From the NCBI GenBank assembly GCA_020636355.1, contig JACJYB010000002.1, forward strand, positions 124,001-188,000: a stretch of DNA of 64,000 nt, given 5' to 3'. The position numbers and the translations under genes were made by a program. Shown piece by piece: positions 25,376-33,267 of the stretch (positions are counted from its first letter, which is position 1; each line of letters starts with the position of its first letter). Under the pieces are notes generated by a model that was not told the DNA's origin, searched no databases, and saw nothing but the letters and a program-made list of their open reading frames with translations. The stretch comes from Lewinellaceae bacterium (GTDB lineage Bacteria > Bacteroidota > Bacteroidia > Chitinophagales > Saprospiraceae).

Positions 25376-26104
25376 ATGAACATTTTACTGATCGGATACG
25401 GGAAAATGGGTCAGTTAATCCATAACCTTGCTGAGAAAAGGGGACACCGGATTGTAAAGATCATTGACATAACCAATGAAAACGAACTGGATGAATTAGC
25501 CGGTATGAACCAATTAAAGCCAGACGTTGCGATAGAGTTTACCCAACCGGAAGCCGCTGTAAAACACATTCAATCATGCCTCCGGCAAGGCATTCCGGTG
25601 GTTTGCGGCACGACGGGATGGTATGACCAACTACCGGATGTCGTCGCCAGTTGCGAAGCGAATAAAGGTTCCCTGTTATATGCCTCGAATTTTAGTATTG
25701 GCGTCCACCTGTTCTGGAAGCTAGCTTCCGATTTCGCGCAGCTCATGGATTCTTTTGGGGCGTATGTTCCTCAGATCGAGGAGTGGCATCATATCCATAA
25801 ACTGGATGCACCGAGTGGAACAGCAATAACAACGGCTGAGAAAATGTTGCCTTTCCTCTCTAAATATCATTCGTGGCATCGCCTTCAAGGTGACAGTCAA
25901 AACACGGCATCCATCCCAATTGAGTCTTATCGCGAAGGAGAAATACCGGGTACCCATCGTATTGTTTTTGCTTCGGACATTGATCAGATTTCTGTGGAAC
26001 ACAAGGCATTCAGCCGGCAGGGCTTTGTTGCTGGGGCTGTAATGGCTGCCGAATGGTTACCAGGGCATTCTGGTGTGTTTCAGATTGAAGACATGCTCAC
26101 CTAG
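25376..26104 (+). CDS. dapB: 4-hydroxy-tetrahydrodipicolinate reductase DapB
   Basis: This 242-residue enzyme reduces the dipicolinate intermediate in the lysine/meso-DAP pathway with NAD(P)H. It shows the Rossmann start NILLIGYGKMGQLIHNLA, AIEFTQPEAAVKHI, VVCGTTGWYDQL, YASNFSIGVHLFWKLA and the catalytic segment EEWHHIHKLDAPSGTAIT. In many Bacteroidota dapB follows parAB-DUF5683; here it is alone, about 8.4 kb downstream. Confidence 0.95.
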   Translation: MNILLIGYGKMGQLIHNLAEKRGHRIVKIIDITNENELDELAGMNQLKPDVAIEFTQPEAAVKHIQSCLRQGIPVVCGTTGWYDQLPDVVASCEANKGSLLYASNFSIGVHLFWKLASDFAQLMDSFGAYVPQIEEWHHIHKLDAPSGTAITTAEKMLPFLSKYHSWHRLQGDSQNTASIPIESYREGEIPGTHRIVFASDIDQISVEHKAFSRQGFVAGAVMAAEWLPGHSGVFQIEDMLT

Positions 26105-26230
26105 TCGCTCGGTTTGCCAGTGATCGCCGGCTATATTGGCCTGAACTGGGAAGAAAATGCACGGATGAAACGAAAAAGTAGAACTATGGGTTTCATCTAC
26201 GCAGAAGGGGTAAGAGAGCAGAAGTGGATA

Positions 26231-26262
26231 CGAAAATAAAAACCCCGTCGAAAACAACGGGG
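26231..26262 (-). terminator. Intrinsic terminator of the candidate small RNA
   Basis: On the minus strand the stem is CCCCGT (26262-26257), loop tgttttcg, ACGGGG (26248-26243), followed by TTTTTATTTTCG. On the plus strand the T-run would precede the hairpin, so it does not serve dapB. Confidence 0.65.
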
Positions 26263-26312
26263 TCGAACACACTATGAGAACACCCTAAATAGAAGATCTT
26301 ATGTGTGCAGTA
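26231..26312 (-). ncRNA. Candidate small RNA on the minus strand between dapB and dnaG
   Basis: Promoter-like elements at 26318-26344 and a terminator at 26231-26262 on the minus strand bracket about 80 nt with no gene on that strand. The transcribed part contains no ATG-started frame that ends before the terminator. It is either an orphan small RNA or an attenuated leader. Start point is estimated as 6-8 nt after the -7 box. Confidence 0.5.
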
Positions 26313-26317
26313 CTTGA

Positions 26318-26344
26318 CAAATATAAAAATATTCTAAAATTCAA
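26318..26344 (-). promoter_or_regulatory. Promoter of the candidate small RNA
   Basis: Minus strand: TTG (26344-26342), 16-nt spacer, TATATTTG (26325-26318), exact TAnnTTTG. It points away from dnaG, whose own promoter (TACATTTT near 26356, weak) is divergent. Confidence 0.5.
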
Positions 26345-26370
26345 GAGTTAATTTATACATTTTCATAACT

Positions 26371-28323
26371 ATGATATCTCCTGCCACCATCGATGCCATT
26401 TTTGGGAAAGTCCAGATTGAGGACGTGGTCCAGGATTATGTCCAATTAAAACGGCGGGGAGTCAACCTGATCGGTCTGTGTCCATTCCATCACGAAAAGA
26501 CACCTTCATTCACCGTATCTCCGGCAAAGAATATCTATAAATGCTTTGGCTGCGGGCGGGGTGGCAATGCCGTTCAGTTCCTGATGGAGCATGATCATCT
26601 GACCTATCCGGAAGCACTCCGACACCTAGCTGCGAAGTATAATATTGAAATCGATGAAACCGAAGAACCGGATGAAGTCCGGGAAGAGCGCCAATTAAAA
26701 GACAGCCTTTTCCTGATAAACGCTTTTGCCAACAAATTCTTTCAGCAAAATTTATGGGAGACAACCGATGGGCGAAGGATAGGCGTTGACTATTTTAAGG
26801 AGCGCGGTTTCCTGGAAGCGACCATCCGAAAATTTGAGCTTGGATTTGCCCTTAAGCAAGGTGGGTTCACCGAAAAAGCTTTGCTCGAAGGCTACAATGC
26901 CGAATACCTTAAGTCACTGGGATTAACCACCGAAAAAGACCGGGACTTCTTTTGGGACCGGGTCATGTTCCCTATCCATAATCTATCCGGGAAAGTGATC
27001 GGTTTTGGTGGAAGAACTATGACCACCGGATTGAAAGGTCCAAAGTATATCAATTCCCCGGAATCGGAAATTTATAGCAAACGCAAATCGCTTTACGCCA
27101 TTCACCTCGCCAAGCAGGCGATCATCCAGCAAGACCGCTGTATTCTTGTGGAAGGATACACCGATGTCATTTCTCTGCACCAGGCCGGAATTGAAAATGT
27201 CGTCGCCTCCTCGGGCACCTCACTCACTACTGAACAGATAGCCCTCATCAAGCGCTTCTCTCCAAATGTACTATTGCTCTACGATGGAGACTTTGCCGGG
27301 ATGAAAGCTTCGTTGCGCGGACTTAACTTATTGCTGGAGCAGGATCTGAATGTCCAGCTGGTCGCCTTGCCAGAGGGTGAGGATCCAGACTCATATGTCC
27401 GCAAAAACGGGAGTGAAAAAATGATGGCTTACCTCAAATCGAAAGCCAAAGATTTCATCCTCTTCTCCATAGAACTAATGGTAGAAGAAAGCAAGGAAGA
27501 TCCCATCAAAAAAACCCAATGGCTCCGCGATATCGTCGAGAGTTTGTCCAAGATTCCCGATGCCCTAAAACGTTCGGTATATATCAGTCAATGTGCCCAA
27601 CTCACCGGTGTGGAAGAAGCTATCCTGGTCGCGGAAACCAACAAAAAAATCAGACAGGAACTCCTTAACAAGAAATCCAGTCAAAGGGATCAGGCAGCCG
27701 AAAAGGCGGCTATGGAGGTGGCAGACCGACAAGAGTTCCAACAGATAACCCATAAGCAACCTACAACAACTGCGAATCCCGATGAAGCCCAGGAACGCGA
27801 TATCGCACGCTTGCTGGTCACCTTTGGAGACCGCCTGTTTGATGAAGAGAAAAATGTGACGGTAGCCCAATACATCTTAAACAACATAAAAGACGTCGTG
27901 AAATACATCCAGAATACCGCCTATCTGGAGATTATTGACCTTTGGCAAAATGCACTGGACACCAACGCCACGATGAATACCAGTTCCTTTCTGAACCATC
28001 AGAACAAAACCGTTCAACAGCTCGCCGTCGATCTGACCACTTCCCCATATACATATAGTGAGAACTGGGAAGCTCGTTGGGATATCATGCTCCAAACGCA
28101 AACCATGCCGGAGGATAATTTCATTAAGGACAGCCAGCAAAGCGTACTTCGGTTCAAACTCAAAAAAATCCATTACCTGATTGAAGAAAACAAGCACCGC
28201 ATCGGCAACCTGAAGCCCGGCGAAGACCCCCAAAAGGAATTGATTTACCTAAAAGTACACCAACAGCTCACCCAATTAAGGAATGAACTGGCCGATAAAT
28301 TAAAGCTAATCGTTCTAGGGTGA
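26371..28323 (+). CDS. dnaG: DNA primase DnaG
   Basis: This 650-residue primase is full length. The N-terminal zinc-binding CHC2 motif reads LCPFHHEKTPSFTVSPAKN followed by CFGCGRGG. The catalytic-core segment FPIHNLSGKVIGFGGRTM, the Toprim glutamate LVEGYTDVISLHQAGIENVV and the acidic LLLYDGDFAGMKA are present. The C-terminal helicase-interaction region is diverged. It makes RNA primers for replication and starts 267 nt after dapB. Confidence 0.96.
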   Translation: MISPATIDAIFGKVQIEDVVQDYVQLKRRGVNLIGLCPFHHEKTPSFTVSPAKNIYKCFGCGRGGNAVQFLMEHDHLTYPEALRHLAAKYNIEIDETEEPDEVREERQLKDSLFLINAFANKFFQQNLWETTDGRRIGVDYFKERGFLEATIRKFELGFALKQGGFTEKALLEGYNAEYLKSLGLTTEKDRDFFWDRVMFPIHNLSGKVIGFGGRTMTTGLKGPKYINSPESEIYSKRKSLYAIHLAKQAIIQQDRCILVEGYTDVISLHQAGIENVVASSGTSLTTEQIALIKRFSPNVLLLYDGDFAGMKASLRGLNLLLEQDLNVQLVALPEGEDPDSYVRKNGSEKMMAYLKSKAKDFILFSIELMVEESKEDPIKKTQWLRDIVESLSKIPDALKRSVYISQCAQLTGVEEAILVAETNKKIRQELLNKKSSQRDQAAEKAAMEVADRQEFQQITHKQPTTTANPDEAQERDIARLLVTFGDRLFDEEKNVTVAQYILNNIKDVVKYIQNTAYLEIIDLWQNALDTNATMNTSSFLNHQNKTVQQLAVDLTTSPYTYSENWEARWDIMLQTQTMPEDNFIKDSQQSVLRFKLKKIHYLIEENKHRIGNLKPGEDPQKELIYLKVHQQLTQLRNELADKLKLIVLG

Positions 28324-28357
28324 TCCATGTTCCCACTCGATATAGCCTGAGAACCAT

Positions 28358-28365
28358 TAATTTTG
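28358..28365 (+). promoter_or_regulatory. -7 promoter element of the P1 peptidase operon
   Basis: TAATTTTG matches TAnnTTTG exactly. It ends 21 nt before the preferred ATG at 28387 and overlaps a possible TTG codon at 28363, so it supports the later start. Confidence 0.4.
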
Positions 28366-28386
28366 GCCAGCCAATGCAATAGAGCT

Positions 28387-29520
28387 ATGCAATCGATGAA
28401 TTATCTTACCCTGAGCTTTTTCATTTTCACCATTTCAGCAGCCATGGCACAATCACCTAGCCCCCGTGATACCGGGATCTCTTTTGGTGTTTTTCCCACC
28501 GGAAGACTTAATGCAATCACGGATGTTCCCGGGGTCCGTGTAGGCCAAATATCTAAAATTGAAGCTCCGGATGTCTGTACCGGAGTGACCGCTATCCTAC
28601 CGCACGGAGAGAACTTATTCGAGAACAAAGTTCCTGCCGGGCTATTCATAGGAAACGGTTTTGGCAAACTGACTGCGATCTCGCAGATTGAAGAATTGGG
28701 TAATCTGGAGACACCTATCCTATTGACAAATACGTTAAGCGTACCCACTGCCGCCGATGCGCTGATTGATTATTCCATAGATCGGAATCCGGGGTTGCGC
28801 TCCGTCAATCCGGTCGTCGGGGAGACCAATGACGGTTATCTGAATGCAATTGCAGACCGAAGACTAACAAAGGCGGATTTTACTGCTGCCCTGGAACGTG
28901 CCGATACAGGCATCGTCGCCCAGGGGTGTGTCGGCGCTGGCACCGGGACCATTTGTTTCGGCTGGAAAGGAGGCATCGGAACGTCCAGCCGTAAACTGCC
29001 GGAACAATTGGGGGGATATACCGTGGGCGTCCTGGTCCAAACCAATTTTGGAGGCAATTTGCAAATTGCTGGCGTTCCTGTCGGAGAAGAATTGGGCGCC
29101 TATGCCTTCAGGGACCAACTGGAGAGCAGCGACGGATCCTGCATGATTGTAGTCGCCACCGATGCACCGCTCCTGGCCCGAAATCTAAAGAGGCTAGCCA
29201 AACGGGCTTTTATGGGACTTGCCAAGGCTGGCGGGATCGCATCCAATGGAAGCGGTGACTATGTCATCGCCTTCAGCAATTACCAGGAAAATCTTATTCA
29301 TCCATCACGGGGAATTAAAACCGATACTTATACCGAGCTACCAAATGATGCGGTAACTCCACTATTCATGGCGACCATTGAAGCCACGGAGGAAGCGATT
29401 ATCAACTCATTATGGTTTGCCACGACGACGACCAGTAACGGTAGGACCATTGAAGCTTTACCCCAGTTAAAAGTGCTGGAAATCATGCGTAAATACAATC
29501 GAATCAACCGTCATGAATGA
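28387..29520 (+). CDS. Exported P1 family aminopeptidase (DmpA/BapA type)
   Basis: This protein of 377 residues has a signal peptide (NYLTLSFFIFTISAAMAQ). The P1 (DmpA) architecture follows: GRLNAITDVPGVRVGQI at the front and GVGAGTGTICFGWKGGIGTS in the middle. The autocleavage/nucleophile region SSDGSCMIVVATDAPLL supplies the new N-terminal Ser. Family members cleave N-terminal D- or beta-amino acids, or are ornithine-acetyltransferase-like. ATG 28387 is chosen because the TTG at 28363 puts nine residues ahead of the signal. It overlaps the decarboxylase start by 8 nt. Confidence 0.9.
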   Translation: MQSMNYLTLSFFIFTISAAMAQSPSPRDTGISFGVFPTGRLNAITDVPGVRVGQISKIEAPDVCTGVTAILPHGENLFENKVPAGLFIGNGFGKLTAISQIEELGNLETPILLTNTLSVPTAADALIDYSIDRNPGLRSVNPVVGETNDGYLNAIADRRLTKADFTAALERADTGIVAQGCVGAGTGTICFGWKGGIGTSSRKLPEQLGGYTVGVLVQTNFGGNLQIAGVPVGEELGAYAFRDQLESSDGSCMIVVATDAPLLARNLKRLAKRAFMGLAKAGGIASNGSGDYVIAFSNYQENLIHPSRGIKTDTYTELPNDAVTPLFMATIEATEEAIINSLWFATTTTSNGRTIEALPQLKVLEIMRKYNRINRHE

Positions 29521-30943
29521 TCTTCTGAAGCAGGCTTACGACCCCGAACGCTTCGGTGTTCAAGGACACCAGGTCATTGATATCCTGCAAAATTATCTGG
29601 AAAATGTTGCCCATAAAGATCAGGTTTACAATCAGGTTGAGCCAGAAGAAGAATACCAATTCTGGAAGAAAATATGGAATAAGCCTTCCGGCACAACTTA
29701 TCCGGAATTGATCCGGATACTCCTGGAAAGATCCATACATCTGCACCACCCACACTACATCGGCCATCAGGTAAGTCCTGCAGCTCCGCTAGCTGCCCTC
29801 GGCGGTTTGCTTTCGGACTTCATGAATAATGGTATGGGAATTTATGAGATGGGGGGCCCTGCCTCTGTCATTGAATCCATAATCGTTGAATGGGTATCTG
29901 AAAAAGTTGGCTATGGCGCTCAGCGGGGAGGGTTTCTCACTTCGGGGGGATCTTTGGCAAACCTGACCGCTTTGCTGGTAGCCCGCACGGCAAAGCGTCC
30001 GGATGATAATAAACCATTAGGTATCCTGGTATCCGCCGAATCGCATTACAGTGTTGATCGCTCGGTTCGAATTCTGGACATGGTCCCAATCCCGGTCCCT
30101 GTAAATAGCAAACTGCAAATCGACCCTGCCCGGATTGAAATTGTCCACCAGGAGGCCGAGAACCGGGGCATACGTGTGATTGGAATGGTTGGAAATGCCT
30201 GCACCACCGCAACCGGAACATACGATGACCTCCACCAGCTTGCTGACTACTGTACGTCACGTGACCTTTGGTTTCATGTTGATGGAGCACATGGTGCTGC
30301 CGTAATTTTCGCTCCCAAATACCGTCACCTGATCGACGGACTGGAGCGGGCAGATTCAGTCAGCATGGACTTTCACAAGATGCTCATGATTCCAGCCTTA
30401 TGCACGGCACTTGTGTTTAAACGCCCCCTGGACTCCTACAGAACGTACATTCAGGATGCCCAATACTTGTTTGAGAATGGCGGAGAAGAATGGTTCAATG
30501 TCGCCAAGCGCAGCATTGAGTGCACCAAATACATGATGGGGGTCAAAGTTTTTCTGCTGAGACAGCAGTTTGGCGATGCCCTTTTTACCGATTTTGTCAC
30601 CCGTCTCTATGATCGCGGACACGACTTTGTTCAACTTATTAATAATTTTCCTGAATTGGAATTGGGTCATGAGCCCGAATCCAATATTGTCTGTTTCCGG
30701 TTCAATGCTGCCGATAATCCGGACATCGATTTGGATCTGTTGAACCAAAATATACGCAAAGCCATCACCCATGAGGGCAATTTTTACATTGTACAAACTA
30801 AAATCCGCGGGGTTCAGTATTTGCGCTGCACCATCATGAATCCATTTACCTCGAAGGAAGATTTAAAAGTGCTTCTTACCGACGTGGTGGAGAAGGGCTA
30901 TCAGATCATTTCACATACTCGAATCACATCAAATGAATTATGA
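29513..30943 (+). CDS. Pyridoxal-dependent aromatic amino acid decarboxylase family protein
   Basis: This 476-residue group II PLP decarboxylase resembles aromatic-L-amino-acid and L-2,4-diaminobutyrate decarboxylases. It shows HHPHYIGHQVSPAAPLAALG, GFLTSGGSLANLTALLVART and the PLP-contact VDGAHGAAVIFAP. The Schiff-base lysine is in SMDFHKMLMIP near residue 290. The substrate is unknown. It overlaps the P1 peptidase gene by 8 nt and the PhzF-like gene by 4 nt, which indicates a tight operon. Confidence 0.9.
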   Translation: MNDLLKQAYDPERFGVQGHQVIDILQNYLENVAHKDQVYNQVEPEEEYQFWKKIWNKPSGTTYPELIRILLERSIHLHHPHYIGHQVSPAAPLAALGGLLSDFMNNGMGIYEMGGPASVIESIIVEWVSEKVGYGAQRGGFLTSGGSLANLTALLVARTAKRPDDNKPLGILVSAESHYSVDRSVRILDMVPIPVPVNSKLQIDPARIEIVHQEAENRGIRVIGMVGNACTTATGTYDDLHQLADYCTSRDLWFHVDGAHGAAVIFAPKYRHLIDGLERADSVSMDFHKMLMIPALCTALVFKRPLDSYRTYIQDAQYLFENGGEEWFNVAKRSIECTKYMMGVKVFLLRQQFGDALFTDFVTRLYDRGHDFVQLINNFPELELGHEPESNIVCFRFNAADNPDIDLDLLNQNIRKAITHEGNFYIVQTKIRGVQYLRCTIMNPFTSKEDLKVLLTDVVEKGYQIISHTRITSNEL

Positions 30944-31737
30944 AACCACTCTCTTTTTTCCAGATTGATGCATTCACGGACAAGGTATTTGGCGGAAATC
31001 CAGCTGCCGTCGTACCATTAGATCAATGGTTAAGCGATGACATACTTCAAAAAATGGCTGCTGAACATAACCTGTCGGAAACGTCCTTTCTTGTTCCTCA
31101 TAAAGAAGGTTTTCATATCCGTTGGTTCACCCCGGTGGCCGAGGTGGATCTTTGCGGGCATGCCACGCTTGCCTCCGCCCATTACCTGTTTACCCATACC
31201 GGTTATGAACAGGATACCATCCGGTTTCAATCCCGGAGTGGCGAACTTCTGGTGCAAAGAACGGAGCGGGGCTATCAGATGGATTTCCCGCTGGATTCCA
31301 TTTCACGCCTGGAAATCATCCCTTCCTGGACCTCCATGCTGGGTGTGGAAATTAAGGAAGTTTACCAGGGCAAAACCGATCTTCTTTTTATCACAACGAG
31401 CGCTGATCAGGTTTACGCCTGTCAGCCTGAAATGGAAGAGGTAGCAAAATTAGGCAGCAGGGGTATCATTTTATCCGCTTCGGACGACGAAGGCCAATAC
31501 GATTTCGTCAGCAGATGTTTCTATCCGGCTTATGGGATTCCGGAAGACCCGGTGACCGGATCCGCTCACACTACCTTACTCGCCTACTGGGATGAGCTTC
31601 TTCAGCAGGAAGAATACCAGGCTTTCCAGGCATCAGCCCGGGGAGGGCACATTATTTGCAGCAGTAAAAATGACCGGGCATTGTTAACCGGGAAAGCTGT
31701 AACTTATGCAACGGGAATGATCTGGATTCCAAATTAA
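30940..31737 (+). CDS. PhzF family isomerase-like protein
   Basis: This 265-residue protein matches the PhzF/YddE family (diaminopimelate epimerase fold). It shows FFQIDAFTDKVFGGNPAAVV, the catalytic Glu47 in HNLSETSFLVP, RWFTPVAEVDLCGHATLASA and EDPVTGSAHTTLLAYW. Family members isomerise phenazine precursors, but most have unknown substrates. No other phenazine gene is present. It is coupled to the decarboxylase by an ATGA overlap. Confidence 0.92.
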   Translation: MKPLSFFQIDAFTDKVFGGNPAAVVPLDQWLSDDILQKMAAEHNLSETSFLVPHKEGFHIRWFTPVAEVDLCGHATLASAHYLFTHTGYEQDTIRFQSRSGELLVQRTERGYQMDFPLDSISRLEIIPSWTSMLGVEIKEVYQGKTDLLFITTSADQVYACQPEMEEVAKLGSRGIILSASDDEGQYDFVSRCFYPAYGIPEDPVTGSAHTTLLAYWDELLQQEEYQAFQASARGGHIICSSKNDRALLTGKAVTYATGMIWIPN

Positions 31738-31748
31738 AACCAAAACGG

Positions 31749-32168
31749 ATGTCGGTATTTGAACAACCAGAAAGAGTGCGCAATGAGCTCATTGCCTTAT
31801 TGTTTAAATTAGTACGTTCTGATCACTCGATCGATCAGAAAGAGTGGGCTTATATTCTCCAGGTCGCCGATTCGTTAGGTCTGAAAGAAGAGGATGTCCA
31901 CGAAATTCTGTCCAATAAAGAATCGTACATTTTACATCCGCCCAAAAGTGAACGGGAGCGGATGACCATCCTGTACTATCTGCTTTTCCTGATGAAAATA
32001 GATGGAAGGATCGGGCAAAGGGAGAAGGATCTTATCCGCGAATACGGATTCAAGCTTGGTTTCCGCACGTCCATGACCGATGAAATGATACTCCTCATCC
32101 AGGATCATGCTCAAAAGAAATTTGACCCTGAAATGTTATTGGACAAAATCCGCAAATACAGCAATTAA
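31749..32168 (+). CDS. TerB-like helical protein
   Basis: This 139-residue all-helical protein resembles the TerB-like fold. It has two similar half-repeats with acidic loops, VRSDHSIDQKEWAYILQVAD and LMKIDGRIGQREKDLIREYG. Function unknown; related domains bind metal in tellurite-resistance proteins. It lies 11 nt after the PhzF-like gene and probably ends that operon. It converges on the glycosyltransferase gene. Confidence 0.7.
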   Translation: MSVFEQPERVRNELIALLFKLVRSDHSIDQKEWAYILQVADSLGLKEEDVHEILSNKESYILHPPKSERERMTILYYLLFLMKIDGRIGQREKDLIREYGFKLGFRTSMTDEMILLIQDHAQKKFDPEMLLDKIRKYSN

Positions 32169-32169
32169 C

Positions 32170-33267
32170 TCACTCCTTTATCCCTTCGAAAAGCTTCAAC
32201 AACTTTGGAGCCTCGGCTTCCCAACACCATTCAGTTGCTGCCACTCTGCAAGCATCCACCATCTCCAGATAACGGGCAGTATCCTGCTCAATGATTTTAA
32301 TGGCAGATACCAACGCATCCACCGTATACGATTCAAGTAACAGCCCGACCGGGTGACATGCCATCAAATTCCTGTATTCCGGTAATGAACTGCACAATAA
32401 TGGTACACCGTTCTGGACGTAATCAAAAAATTTATTCGCCAGGCTTAGACGATAGCTATCGCTGGCAGGATCAAGCAATAGCAATCCGAAACTGGCACCA
32501 ACCAATTCGCCACTAATCTGCTCTGGCAAAACCTGCCCGGCAAGATGCACCCGATCTTCCAGACCGCGAGCATGGACCTGGCTACGGAGGGCTGCCGACA
32601 GATCCCCCTCCCCGATCAGCTTTAACTGGTAACCGGGTAATTCAAGCAAAGCGTCGATTGCAATTTCCAAGCCTCGGCCTGCATTCAAAACACCCAGATA
32701 TACAATGGTTTTGCTGGCAAAGGTACCACCTGGCCCGGAAGAATGATACATGGGTAGATTTCGCACCACCTGAAAGGGCGCTCCGTAGGATTTTTGCAGC
32801 GCCTGAGCCAGTGTATAAGAAACTGTCATCCGCAGGGATGCTTGCTGTGCCCCACGCCTTGCCAGCCTGCGCCAAATCCAGCGCTTGATCGGTGAATGCA
32901 ACAACTCAGGGGTCCGTTCAAACCACTCATGACTGTCGTAGACCAGTTTTTTCCTTCCTAAAAAAGCCATACCAATGCCAGCCAGTAGCGTATCCGTATC
33001 TACACTGACGTGAATGTCGTGTCCAAATTTTCGTGCAAAAAAATACAATTGGATGTTAAACCAGAAGTAAAACCATGGTCCCTGACGAAATAGTGATTTT
33101 ATACGCGTTATTCCTGGCGTAGGATGGACTTCCTCCTTCGCATTCATGAGCCGGCCGACGCAGTGCACTTCATAACCAGCATGGGCCAGTGTTGTCGCAA
33201 TGCGGTTGACCCGGCGGTCATAAACCACATTATTGGTTACCGTTATGAGGACCTTACCCTTTTTCAT
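32170..33267 (-). CDS. Glycosyltransferase family 4 protein
   Basis: This protein of about 365 residues has the GT-B layout: N-terminal VLITVTNNVVYDRRVNRIA, a C-terminal domain with VYLGVLNAGRGLEIAIDAL, GYQLKLIGEGDLSAAL and a nucleotide-binding ASFGLLLLDP-SLANKFFDY region. It probably transfers a sugar in exopolysaccharide or surface glycan synthesis. ATG 33267 is preferred; ATG 33291 gives eight more residues. It overlaps the recQ 3' end by 14 nt, so it is probably co-expressed although functionally unrelated. Confidence 0.87.
   Translation of the reverse strand: MKKGKVLITVTNNVVYDRRVNRIATTLAHAGYEVHCVGRLMNAKEEVHPTPGITRIKSLFRQGPWFYFWFNIQLYFFARKFGHDIHVSVDTDTLLAGIGMAFLGRKKLVYDSHEWFERTPELLHSPIKRWIWRRLARRGAQQASLRMTVSYTLAQALQKSYGAPFQVVRNLPMYHSSGPGGTFASKTIVYLGVLNAGRGLEIAIDALLELPGYQLKLIGEGDLSAALRSQVHARGLEDRVHLAGQVLPEQISGELVGASFGLLLLDPASDSYRLSLANKFFDYVQNGVPLLCSSLPEYRNLMACHPVGLLLESYTVDALVSAIKIIEQDTARYLEMVDACRVAATEWCWEAEAPKLLKLFEGIKE

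Noticed and set aside
24937..25425. Plus-strand frame of 162 codons across the accD start and the dapB promoter
   Set aside because: It overlaps accD in antisense and dapB in another frame; no domain recognised.
26057..26272. Minus-strand frame of 71 codons that covers the terminator upstream of dnaG
   Set aside because: It starts with GTG inside the terminator hairpin region and continues antisense into dapB, with low-complexity Phe/Ser/Pro content.
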